Positions 1-6,949 of a stretch of 36,271 nt of DNA are shown here, piece after piece (position 1 is the first letter of the stretch; each line of letters starts with the position of its first letter). The notes beneath the pieces are model-generated. The model did no database searches and was not told where the DNA came from. It was given only the letters and a program-made list of their open reading frames with translations. The DNA lies in the NCBI GenBank assembly GCA_944367415.1, contig CALVWN010000070.1, forward strand, positions 1 to 36,271, given 5' to 3'. Source of the DNA: an uncultured Clostridia bacterium. GTDB lineage: Bacteria; Bacillota; Clostridia; Christensenellales; Borkfalkiaceae. The position numbers were made by a program, and so were the translations under genes.

Positions 1-252
1 TACGACGTCGCGGTCATACCAGAGCGTGGCACGGCAGTTCTGCGTCATTTCACACCCCTCCAGCCGCACGCCGTCCGCATGCCAGAGCGGGTACCGCAAG
101 TCGAAAAAACAATCGCGCGCGACGATCTGCGCACTCTCTTTGAGCGCAGATTCGCCGTCCTCCTCTCCCGCAAAGCGGCAGCGGTCAAGCTCCAGCCCGC
201 GGGAGGCATAGAGCGCGCGCTCCGCAGAAAATTGTTGTTCCCGGATCGTCAT
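1..252 (-). CDS. DUF3737 family protein (5' part, runs off the window)
   Basis: This is the first 84 codons of a minus-strand gene; the frame is open to base 1, so the 3' part lies outside the window. The start is the ATG at 252, with a modest AGGA just upstream. The N-terminal pattern fits the DUF3737 family: EQxF at the start, then ERALY, a CRFAGEEDGESALKE segment, a CFFDLRYPLWH segment and CEMTxxCRAxLWYD. The family is expected to form a right-handed beta-helix of short repeats and has no established enzymatic role. No signal peptide is visible, so it is probably cytoplasmic. It has its own promoter and is separated from the dehydrogenase upstream by a terminator, so it looks monocistronic at its 5' side. 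The family call rests on recognition of these motifs, not on a database search. Confidence 0.82.
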   Translation of the reverse strand, partial: MTIREQQFSAERALYASRGLELDRCRFAGEEDGESALKESAQIVARDCFFDLRYPLWHADGVRLEGCEMTQNCRATLWYDRDVV

Positions 253-281
253 ACATTCCTCAATGGCAGATTTCGGGCGTT

Positions 282-310
282 ATTATAGCATGGATCGCGC
301 GGAATGTCCA
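282..310 (-). promoter_or_regulatory. promoter of the DUF3737 gene
   Basis: On the minus strand, TGGACA (305-310) and TATAAT (282-287) are separated by 17 bp. Transcription should start near 275, giving a short leader before the ATG at 252. Confidence 0.75.
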
Positions 311-347
311 ATACTTTTTTCTCATCGTTCTCCATTCGCAAAAGGCA

Positions 348-376
348 TAAAAAAGAACCTCCCGCAGGAGGTTCTT
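348..376 (-). terminator. intrinsic terminator after the alcohol dehydrogenase
   Basis: The arms AAGAACCTCC and GGAGGTTCTT pair around a CGCA loop (353-376). On the minus strand they are followed by a run of six T (348-353). It lies 10 bp beyond the dehydrogenase stop codon. Confidence 0.88.
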
Positions 377-386
377 TCTTTGCCGA

Positions 387-1610
387 TCAGAAATCGACTT
401 CGGTGTCGTAGTAGCAGCACTTGAGCAGCTTTTCCATCTCCTCGACGGAAGGCTGACGGGGGTTGGAACCCGTGCAGGCGTCGCCGATCGCGTTGACGGC
501 GATGTCGTGCAGTCTCTCAAGGAAGACGTTCTCGGGAACGAAGCCCTGTTCGCAGGGATAGCTGTCTGCGCCGTAGTTCTTGATGCAGTGAGGGATGTTG
601 AGCTCGTCGTTCATCTTGCGCAGGTAAGCAATGAGCGCCTTCACCTTCTCCTCGTCGCTTGCCGTCTTGTCGCAGATCTCCATGTAGTCGACGATCTGGC
701 CGTAGCGCTTGAGCGCCGTGGGATCCTTTGCGTTGAAGGCGATGACCTTGGGAAGGTACATTGCGTTTGCAGCGCCGTGGATGATGTGTGCGCCGTAGTC
801 GGCGAACGCAGCGCCCGTCTTGTGCGCCATCGAGTGGACGATACCGAGCAGCGCGTTGGAGAACGCCATGCCGGCAAGGCACTGTGCGTCGTGCATCGCG
901 TCGCGCTTCTCCATGTCGCCGTTGTAGGATGCAACGAGGTCGTTCTCGATCATCTTGATCGCGAAGATGGCGAGCGGATCGGTGTAGTTGCAGTTCGCGG
1001 TGGAGACGTAAGCCTCGATCGCGTGCGTCATCGCGTCCATACCGGTGTGCGCGACGAGCTTCTTGGGCATGGTCTCCGCAAGATCGGGATCGACGATCGC
1101 GACGTCGGGCGTGATCTCGAAGTCGGCGATCGGGTACTTGATGCCCTTTTGATAATCGGTGATGATGGAGAATGCGGTGACTTCGGTCGCCGTGCCGCTC
1201 GTCGAGGAGATGGCGCAGAACTTCGCCTTCTTTCTCAGCTGAGGGATGCCGAACACCTTGCACATCTCTTCGAAGGTGATGTCGGGATACTCATACTTGA
1301 TCCACATCGCCTTTGCCGCGTCGATGGGCGAACCGCCGCCCATGGCAATGATCCAGTCAGGCTCGAACTCGAGCATCGCCTGCGCGCCCTTCATGACCGT
1401 CTCGACGGAGGGATCGGGTTCGATGCCCTCGAACAGCCTGACCTCCATCCCTGCTTCCTTGAGGTATGCGACCGCCTTGTCCAGGAAGCCGAATCTCTTC
1501 ATCGAGCCGCCGCCGACGCAGATCATCGCCTTCTTGCCCTGGAAGGTCTTGAGCGCCTCCATAGCGCCCTTTCCGTGATACAAATCTCTGGGTAACGTAA
1601 ACCTTGCCAT
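387..1610 (-). CDS. iron-containing (group III) alcohol dehydrogenase
   Basis: This 407-residue protein belongs to the Fe-dependent alcohol dehydrogenases, which interconvert aldehydes and alcohols with NAD(P)H in the cytoplasm. It carries the nucleotide-site motif GGGSPIDAAKAMW and the metal region GMDAMTHAIEAY, followed by GIVHSMAHKTGA and HGAANAM, which supply the Asp and His ligands. The sequence resembles the C-terminal dehydrogenase half of bifunctional AdhE (YEYPD followed by FEEMCKVFG), but no aldehyde dehydrogenase half is present, so it is a free-standing enzyme. The start is the ATG at 1610, preceded by AAAGGAG. An upstream in-frame extension to 1676 overlaps the -10 box and is excluded. 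The gene is monocistronic, with its own promoter and terminator. Its likely role is disposal of fermentation reductant as alcohol; the substrate cannot be read from sequence. Confidence 0.93.
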   Translation of the reverse strand: MARFTLPRDLYHGKGAMEALKTFQGKKAMICVGGGSMKRFGFLDKAVAYLKEAGMEVRLFEGIEPDPSVETVMKGAQAMLEFEPDWIIAMGGGSPIDAAKAMWIKYEYPDITFEEMCKVFGIPQLRKKAKFCAISSTSGTATEVTAFSIITDYQKGIKYPIADFEITPDVAIVDPDLAETMPKKLVAHTGMDAMTHAIEAYVSTANCNYTDPLAIFAIKMIENDLVASYNGDMEKRDAMHDAQCLAGMAFSNALLGIVHSMAHKTGAAFADYGAHIIHGAANAMYLPKVIAFNAKDPTALKRYGQIVDYMEICDKTASDEEKVKALIAYLRKMNDELNIPHCIKNYGADSYPCEQGFVPENVFLERLHDIAVNAIGDACTGSNPRQPSVEEMEKLLKCCYYDTEVDF

Positions 1611-1665
1611 ATAACTTTTCTCCTTTGGTTGTTGTGCATCTTCGTTCACATTTTGTCCATTAGAT

Positions 1666-1694
1666 ATTATACACACTCAAGGCGCGTTCGTCAA
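1666..1694 (-). promoter_or_regulatory. promoter of the alcohol dehydrogenase gene
   Basis: TTGACG (1689-1694) and TATAAT (1666-1671) lie 17 bp apart on the minus strand. This predicts a start near 1659 and a leader of about 50 nt. Confidence 0.85.
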
Positions 1695-1726
1695 GACCCA
1701 ATTTGAAAATTTTCTCTGATTTTTTC

Positions 1727-1756
1727 ATAAAAACAATCCCCGCGCAGCGCGCGGGG
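1727..1756 (-). terminator. terminator of the glutamate synthase operon
   Basis: CCCCGCGC (1738-1745) pairs with GCGCGGGG (1749-1756) around AGC. On the minus strand it is followed by ATTGTTTTTATG. It lies 5 bp after the stop codon of the last gene of the operon. Confidence 0.82.
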
Positions 1757-1761
1757 AACGT

Positions 1762-2475
1762 TCAGTTGGCGACATACATCCGCCGGTAGGGATTGTGATC
1801 GTCGGGCGTGAGCCGCAGATAGGGTGCGTCCAGCAGCTCCCGCGCATCATGCCCGAAGCGCTCGCACCAGTCCGTGACGAGCGCCGCCGCCTCGTCGGAG
1901 AGCGTTGTGCGCTCGGCGCGCACCTGGGCGGGCAGACGGGGCGGAAGGCTGGTACCGCGCAGGTAGATCTCGCCGCCGTGCATGCCCGTTCCGCAGAAGT
2001 TCCCCACGATCGGGCCGTCTCCCGCGCCCAACCCCAGGACGATGATGATGCCGCCCGCATGGTATTCGCCGAGAAAGCTCCCCGCCCTGCCGCCGATGAC
2101 GATGGCGGGCTTGTTGTCCTGATACGCCTTGATATGGATGCCGCAGCGGTAGCCCGCATCCCCTTCGATGAAGATCCTGCCGCCGCGCATCGCGTACCCC
2201 GTCGCGTCGCCCGCACTGCCCGCGACGCAGATCTCGCCCGCGTTCATCGTATCCCCCGTCGCCTCCTGCACGTTGCCGTTGACGCGGATGACGCCGCCGT
2301 TGAGATAGGCGCCGAGCGCATTGCCGGGCGTGCCGTTGACGGTGAGCCGCCGCCCCTCCAGCGCCGTGCCGAGATAGCGCTGCCCGATGCAGCCCTCGAT
2401 GACGACGTCCCCGCCGCACCTGCGCACGGCGTCGTTGAGTGCCTTATAGTGCATTCCCGCAGCATGGATGACCAT
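1762..2475 (-). CDS. glutamate synthase GXGXG-domain subunit (gltB C-terminal domain homolog)
   Basis: This 237-residue protein corresponds to the C-terminal GXGXG beta-helix domain of the large glutamate synthase subunit, here a separate polypeptide. It shows the typical repeated turns with GxxxG spacing: TVNGTPGNALGAYLNGG, NVQEATGDTMNAGEI, SAGDATGYAMRGG, DAGYRCGIHIKAY and GRAGSFLGEYHAGG. In the fused enzyme this domain is structural, packing the glutaminase against the FMN barrel. The ATG at 2475 is used because it lies 2 bp after the preceding stop and the family begins here; the longer frame overlaps the FAD gene. It is the last gene of a five-gene operon and is followed directly by a terminator. 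The related FwdC/FmdC domain is an alternative by fold, but the neighbours make glutamate synthase much more likely. Confidence 0.88.
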   Translation of the reverse strand: MVIHAAGMHYKALNDAVRRCGGDVVIEGCIGQRYLGTALEGRRLTVNGTPGNALGAYLNGGVIRVNGNVQEATGDTMNAGEICVAGSAGDATGYAMRGGRIFIEGDAGYRCGIHIKAYQDNKPAIVIGGRAGSFLGEYHAGGIIIVLGLGAGDGPIVGNFCGTGMHGGEIYLRGTSLPPRLPAQVRAERTTLSDEAAALVTDWCERFGHDARELLDAPYLRLTPDDHNPYRRMYVAN

Positions 2476-2477
2476 AT

Positions 2478-3707
2478 TCAGACCTCCCGCGCGAGCATCT
2501 CCGCCCGCGCCTTTTCGGAAAACGCCGCAAGGCAGGGCGCCTTGCAAAGGAGCGCTTCATCCAATTCCGCAAGCGGCGTGCCGCGGCGGATGAGCGCGGT
2601 ATAGATCCCCGCCCGCTCCGGCTCGTTGACGAGAATGAATCCCTTTAATTTCCCGTCCTTGACAAAGAGACGGCGGCAGCGGTCGGGGTATGTTTCGGCA
2701 ATGCACTCACCCTCATAGCTGCCCGCGGTGAGGATGTGTGAGCCGAAGAAGCCGACGGCGTTGAGCGGGATGGCGGGTTCGGGCGCGCGCTCCCCGCCCG
2801 CCATGACGACGCCCGCGCAAAATCCCTGCGCGCAGGCGTTGGGCAGGAGAGCGAGGATCCTGCGCGTTCCGGAGGAGACGTCCATGCTCTCCGTGCAGTC
2901 CCCCGCCGCAAAGACGTCGGGAAGGTCGGTGCGCTGACACTCGTCCGTCACGATGCCGCGCGCGACGGTGCCGCCCGCCTCGCGGACGAGTTCGACGTTG
3001 GGACGCACGCCGACGGCGACGACGAGGATGTCGAACGCGCATGTCCTCCCGCTCTGCAGATGCGCGGTCTTCCCGTCAAAGCGGGCGACGCTGTCCGAGA
3101 GGAGAAATTGCACGCCGCGCGCCTCCAGCTCCCGCTGCACGATGGCGGCAGCCTCCGCGTCGAGGACGCTGGGCAGGATGCGGGGCGCGAGATCGACGAC
3201 GGCCACCCCCTTCACGCGGGCGAGGATGCCCTCCATGCACTTCAGCCCGATCAGCCCCGCGCCGATGATGAGCACCTCTTTTTCAGGGGAGAGCGCCTCT
3301 TCGAGATCGAGCGCGTCCTGCATGGTCATGAAGGTGAAGCGCTCCGGCACGCTCTCTATCCCGGACATGGGCGGCACGAACGCTCTCGAACCCGTTGCAA
3401 AGAGCAGTTTGTCGTACTCTGTTGTGTTTCCGCCCCCGAAGCATACCGTGTGCGCGTCCGGGTCGATGCGCTCCGCGCGCACCCCGAACATGGTCTGCAC
3501 CTTGTTCTTCTCATAGAAGTCGGCGGGGCGGTAATTCATGCGGGAGCGGTCGGTCGCCCCCAGAAGATAGTAGGAGATGAGCGGGCGGCCGTAGGCGGCG
3601 AAGGGTTCGTCGGAGATGAGCACGATCTCCCCCTCTTTGTCCACGCTGCGGATGCCCTCGACGGCGGAGACGCCCGCCGCGGAATTTCCGATGATGACGT
3701 ATTTCAT
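2478..3707 (-). CDS. FAD-dependent NAD(P) oxidoreductase of the glutamate synthase operon
   Basis: This 409-residue flavoprotein is of the pyridine nucleotide-disulfide oxidoreductase class (NirB/rubredoxin reductase-like). It has an N-terminal FAD-binding Rossmann motif (VIIGNSAAGVSAVEGIR), a central NAD(P)-binding motif (IIGAGLIGLKCMEGI), the C-terminal FAD motif ending VFAAGDC, and a small C-terminal domain. No redox CxxC or CxxxxC pair is seen beside the first Rossmann motif, so it is not a thioredoxin-reductase-type enzyme. The ATG at 3707 overlaps the stop of the ferredoxin gene (ATGA), implying translational coupling. By position it replaces the GltD subunit, passing electrons between NAD(P)H and the Fe-S subunits. 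The partner is inferred from the operon, and NADH versus NADPH use is not decided. Confidence 0.88.
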   Translation of the reverse strand: MKYVIIGNSAAGVSAVEGIRSVDKEGEIVLISDEPFAAYGRPLISYYLLGATDRSRMNYRPADFYEKNKVQTMFGVRAERIDPDAHTVCFGGGNTTEYDKLLFATGSRAFVPPMSGIESVPERFTFMTMQDALDLEEALSPEKEVLIIGAGLIGLKCMEGILARVKGVAVVDLAPRILPSVLDAEAAAIVQRELEARGVQFLLSDSVARFDGKTAHLQSGRTCAFDILVVAVGVRPNVELVREAGGTVARGIVTDECQRTDLPDVFAAGDCTESMDVSSGTRRILALLPNACAQGFCAGVVMAGGERAPEPAIPLNAVGFFGSHILTAGSYEGECIAETYPDRCRRLFVKDGKLKGFILVNEPERAGIYTALIRRGTPLAELDEALLCKAPCLAAFSEKARAEMLAREV

Positions 3708-4141
3708 GCGCGTTCCTCGAAGACGATGGCTTGATTGGGACAGTGGCGGACGCAGTTGGGTTCGCCGCACACGTTGTCCGTGCAGAGCTGGCACTTCATC
3801 GCGGCATGCCCGTCGGGGGCGGGCATGACCGCACCATAGGGACACACGAGCACGCAGGTGAGACACCCGACGCACTTCTCGCGGTCGATGCGGACGACGC
3901 CGTCCTCTCCCTTCGTGAGCGCGCCCGAGATACAGCGGCGCACGCAGACGGGATCCTTGCACTGGCGGCAGTTGACCGCGAAGTGTACCTCCCCCGCGTC
4001 CTCCACGCGGATCTTGGGGTGGATGGGGCGCCCCTTGAGCGCCTTGACCATGTCGTCAAGCCCCGTCGCGGCAAAGGCACATTCATATTCGCAAAGATGG
4101 CACCCGAGGCACCATTTCTCGTTGACGTAGATGCGTTTCAC
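3704..4141 (-). CDS. 4Fe-4S ferredoxin-type electron-transfer subunit
   Basis: This 145-residue, cysteine-rich protein has four groups of cysteines of the kind that bind [4Fe-4S] clusters: C11-C14-C17-C21, then CRQCKDPVCVRRC, CVGCLTCVLVCP, and CQLCTDNVCGEPNCVRHCP. It resembles the HycB/DmsB-type iron-sulfur subunits. The start is taken as the GTG at 4141, which has AGGTG at good spacing and gives the usual MKRIYVNE N-terminus. A GTG at 4153 overlapping the upstream stop is possible but has no clear ribosome site. It sits between the FMN core and the FAD reductase, so its inferred role is to relay electrons from the flavoprotein to the FMN/3Fe-4S core of glutamate synthase. Confidence 0.87.
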   Translation of the reverse strand: MKRIYVNEKWCLGCHLCEYECAFAATGLDDMVKALKGRPIHPKIRVEDAGEVHFAVNCRQCKDPVCVRRCISGALTKGEDGVVRIDREKCVGCLTCVLVCPYGAVMPAPDGHAAMKCQLCTDNVCGEPNCVRHCPNQAIVFEERA

Positions 4142-4149
4142 GGTACACC

Positions 4150-5655
4150 TCACATATTTTCGCCCGCATAGCGCACGCCGAGCAGACCGAGTTCGCGGTC
4201 GTTCAGCCCGATGCCGCGCAGCATGAGGCGGTTGCCCCGCAGCGCCTCGATGGAGTTGATGCCCATGCCGCCCATCATCTCCTCGATCTCATGTTTCCAC
4301 GCCGTGACGAGGTTGACGAGGCGCTTGTAGCCGATGTCGGGATTGAGGCGTTTGACGAGGTCGGGGCGCTGGGTGGCGATGCCCCAGTTACACAGCCCCG
4401 ACTGGCAGCTCCTGCACAGATGACAGCCGAGGGCAAGGAGCGCCGCCGTGCCGATATAGCAGGCGTCCGCGCCGAGGGCGATCGCCTTGACGACGTCCGC
4501 CGACGAGCGGATGGAACCGCCCGCAATGATGGAGACCTCGTCGCGGATGCCCTCCTCCCGCAGCCGCTGATCGACCTGCGCGAGGGCAAGTTCGATGGGG
4601 ATGCCCACGTTGTCGCGGATGCGGGTGGGTGCCGCCCCCGTTCCGCCGCGGAAGCCGTCGATGGCGATGATGTCCGCGCCGCTCCTTGCGATGCCGCTCG
4701 CGATCGCCGCCGCGTTGTGGACGGCGGCGACCTTGACGATGACGGGCTTTTTGTAATCGGTCGCCTCCTTTAGGGAGCAGACGAGCTGTCTGAGATCCTC
4801 GATGGAATAGATGTCATGATGGGGCGCGGGCGAGATGGCATCCGAACCCTGCGGGATCATGCGCGTCTCGGCGACGTCCTCGGTGATCTTGGCGCCGGGG
4901 AGATGCCCGCCGATGCCCGGCTTTGCCCCCTGCCCCATCTTGATCTCGATCGCCGCCGCGTGCTCGAGGTAGTCCTTGAAGACGCCGAACCTGCCGCTCG
5001 CCACCTGCACGATGGTGTTGGGGAAGCGGTAAAAGTCCCTGTGCAATCCCCCTTCGCCCGTGTTGTAGTAGGTACCCAGCTCCTCCGCCGCACGCGCGAG
5101 CGACTCGTGCGCGTTATAGCTGATGGAACCGTAGCTCATCGCCGAAAAGAGGATGGGCACCTCCAGCCGAAGCTGAGGCGCGAGGGTGTTTTTGAGTTTT
5201 CCGCGCGCGTCGCGCTCCACCTTCGCGCTGCGCTTGCCCAGCCAGAGGCGGGTCTCCATGGGTTCGCGCAGCGGATCGATGGAGGGATTGGTGACCTGCG
5301 ACGCGTTGATAAGCAGTTTGTCCCAGAAGATGGGATAGGGATTGGGATTGCCCATCGACGAGAGCAGCACGCCGCCCGAGTTCGCCTGCTTGTAGATCTC
5401 GTTGATGGTGCGGTTGTCCCAGTTGGCGTTGTGCTTGTAGGTGTCCTCCGACTTGACGATCTTGAGGGCGTGCGTCGGGCAGAGACAGACGCAGCGATGA
5501 CAGTTGACGCACTTCGCGCTGTCTGCGACCATCCTGCCGCTGTCCGCATCGAAGGTATGAACGCCGTTGGCGCACTGTCGCTCGCAGACGCGGCAGGCGA
5601 TGCAGCGGTCATGATCGCGCACCACTTCGTATTCCGGACTGATGTACATCTCCAT
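4150..5655 (-). CDS. glutamate synthase core subunit (FMN domain with N-terminal ferredoxin domain)
   Basis: This 501-residue protein is the synthase core of an archaeal-type GltB. It reduces 2-iminoglutarate, formed from 2-oxoglutarate and ammonia, to glutamate. An N-terminal 2[4Fe-4S] domain (C18-C21-C24-C28 and C49-C52-C55-C59) precedes the FMN-binding barrel, recognised by MSYGSISYNAHESLA, the GEGG turn, GQGAKPGIGGHLPG, the DIIAIDGFRGGTGAAPT loop and a GGSIRSSADVVKAIALGAD phosphate site. The cysteines in CHLCRSCQSGLC match the [3Fe-4S] site. The start is the ATG at 5655, which shares one base with the preceding stop (TGATG) and has GGAGGG upstream. Together with the glutaminase, GXGXG, ferredoxin and FAD subunits it rebuilds a complete glutamate synthase from separate chains. 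Confidence 0.93.
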   Translation of the reverse strand: MEMYISPEYEVVRDHDRCIACRVCERQCANGVHTFDADSGRMVADSAKCVNCHRCVCLCPTHALKIVKSEDTYKHNANWDNRTINEIYKQANSGGVLLSSMGNPNPYPIFWDKLLINASQVTNPSIDPLREPMETRLWLGKRSAKVERDARGKLKNTLAPQLRLEVPILFSAMSYGSISYNAHESLARAAEELGTYYNTGEGGLHRDFYRFPNTIVQVASGRFGVFKDYLEHAAAIEIKMGQGAKPGIGGHLPGAKITEDVAETRMIPQGSDAISPAPHHDIYSIEDLRQLVCSLKEATDYKKPVIVKVAAVHNAAAIASGIARSGADIIAIDGFRGGTGAAPTRIRDNVGIPIELALAQVDQRLREEGIRDEVSIIAGGSIRSSADVVKAIALGADACYIGTAALLALGCHLCRSCQSGLCNWGIATQRPDLVKRLNPDIGYKRLVNLVTAWKHEIEEMMGGMGINSIEALRGNRLMLRGIGLNDRELGLLGVRYAGENM

Positions 5656-6752
5656 CACGCAAGCCCTCCCTTGTCGTACAGTTCATAGATGACCGGTTCC
5701 CCGCCCGCGGGGGCAAAGACGCGGTCGAGCGAGGGCTGGATGCGCCGGATGGCGCTCTCCTCGCTCGAAATATAGGCGAGATCGCCCTTCTCCGCACAGA
5801 CGGTGGAGCGCAGCTTGAGGCGGTCGCCGAGCGCCATCAGCCCGCCCGTATAGCCGAGGATGATGGAGAACGGCCCCGTGACGAGCAGGGAGGGAAACAT
5901 CCTCCGAAGCAGCGTCTCCTGTTCGCGGGCGCTCTCCTCCTTCCCTGCGATGGTGCTCCAGAAGGACGCCGCGATGACGTGCGCCGTCTCCTCGAGCGTC
6001 AGCCCCCTGCGGCGGACGAGGTAATCGATGATATAGGTGATGACCTCGGTATCGGTGTGCAAGGTGCATTTGTAGCCGAACATCTCGATATAGCGGCGGT
6101 TGGCGTCGTACGAGGAGATCTCGCCGTTGTGGACGACGGAAAAATCGAGCAGCCCGAAGGGATGGGAACCGCCCCACCAGCCCGGCGTGTTGGTCGGATA
6201 GCGCCCATGGCACGTCCACGCGTAGCCCGCATACTCCTCGAGGCGGTAGAACCTGCCCACGTCCTCGGGATAGCCGACGCCCTTGAAGATGCCCATGTTC
6301 TTCCCGCTCGAAAAGACGTACGCGCCGTCGATCTGCGCGTTGATGCGGTTGACGCAGCGAGCGACGTACTCGCGCTCGTCGAGGTGGCTGCGCGAGAGCT
6401 TCTGCGGCAGCGGCGCAAGAAAATAGCGAAAAATGAGCGGCTCGTCGGTGACCCCGGCGACCTTGCGCGTCTGGATCTCCGAGGAATAGACGATCTCAAA
6501 GTGACGGCAGATAAATTCCTCCGTCTCCGTCTGCGCCTTCTTCCCGTCATAAAAGAGATGAAAGGCGTAAAAGTCCTTGTAGTGCGGGTAGATCCCGTAC
6601 CCCGCAAAGCCGCCGCCCAGTCCGTTGGAACGGTCGTGCATGACTTCGATCGCCTCGATCATGCCCTCTCCGCTCATGAGGCCGCCGCTGCGGTCGATGA
6701 CGCCGACGACGGCGCAGCCCGACGGATTTCTGAATGTTCCCTCTTTCAACAT
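5655..6752 (-). CDS. glutamate synthase glutaminase subunit (class II amidotransferase domain)
   Basis: This 365-residue protein is the glutamine amidotransferase part of glutamate synthase. It hydrolyses glutamine and supplies ammonia to the FMN core. The putative nucleophile is Cys13 in the NPSGCAVVGVID motif; the residues before it would need processing, as in other class II enzymes. Further class II features are RYPTNTPGWWGGSHPFG, the VVHNGEISSYDANRRY loop and the HTDTEVITY motif. The start is the ATG at 6752, preceded by GAGGAG at good spacing. An in-frame ATG further upstream lies inside the -10 box and cannot be transcribed. It is the first gene of the operon, directly behind a near-perfect promoter, and its stop overlaps the next start. 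Confidence 0.92.
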   Translation of the reverse strand: MLKEGTFRNPSGCAVVGVIDRSGGLMSGEGMIEAIEVMHDRSNGLGGGFAGYGIYPHYKDFYAFHLFYDGKKAQTETEEFICRHFEIVYSSEIQTRKVAGVTDEPLIFRYFLAPLPQKLSRSHLDEREYVARCVNRINAQIDGAYVFSSGKNMGIFKGVGYPEDVGRFYRLEEYAGYAWTCHGRYPTNTPGWWGGSHPFGLLDFSVVHNGEISSYDANRRYIEMFGYKCTLHTDTEVITYIIDYLVRRRGLTLEETAHVIAASFWSTIAGKEESAREQETLLRRMFPSLLVTGPFSIILGYTGGLMALGDRLKLRSTVCAEKGDLAYISSEESAIRRIQPSLDRVFAPAGGEPVIYELYDKGGLA

Positions 6753-6795
6753 TGCTTGCTCCTCTTCGTTCCCCTCCGACGGGGGTGTATTTTTC

Positions 6796-6824
6796 ATTAT
6801 ACTTTTCCCGCCTTTTTTCGTCAA
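6796..6824 (-). promoter_or_regulatory. promoter of the glutamate synthase operon
   Basis: TTGACG (6819-6824) and TATAAT (6796-6801) lie 17 bp apart on the minus strand. The predicted start near 6789 leaves a leader of about 37 nt before the ATG at 6752. Confidence 0.9.
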
Positions 6825-6853
6825 ATAAATGAAAACCCCCTGCGGGCTTACTT

Positions 6854-6889
6854 TTTTTGATATAAAATATAAGTCTGACTTATAATAAA
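6854..6889 (-). promoter_or_regulatory. putative regulator-binding element upstream of the glt promoter
   Basis: On the minus strand this block contains CTTATAnTTnATATCAAAAA, which recurs upstream of amt at 8828-8863. From the ATATC motif to the first base of the -10 box is 57 nt in both cases. Here the block also includes a perfect 8-bp inverted repeat with one central base (6868-6884). The position, roughly -70 to -100 from the predicted start, suits an activator. The regulator is unknown; no GlnR/TnrA-type TGTnA-n7-TnACA box is visible. Confidence 0.6.
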
Positions 6890-6891
6890 GC

Positions 6892-6923
6892 GGCGCCCTT
6901 CGCCGCAAACGGCAAAGGGCGCC
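6892..6923 (-). terminator. terminator hairpin after amt
   Basis: GGCGCCCTT (6892-6900) pairs with AAGGGCGCC (6915-6923), with an inner GCCG/CGGC helix. On the minus strand it is followed by GCTTTATTAT, so the stem is strong but the T tract is interrupted. It lies 26 bp beyond the amt stop. Confidence 0.72.
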
Positions 6924-6949
6924 TCCCGAAAATGACAATGTGCGACCGA

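Noticed and set aside
6753-6938. Longer N-terminus for the glutaminase subunit
   Set aside because: The upstream ATG lies within the -10 box of the promoter, and the frame further up overlaps the regulatory element and the amt terminator.
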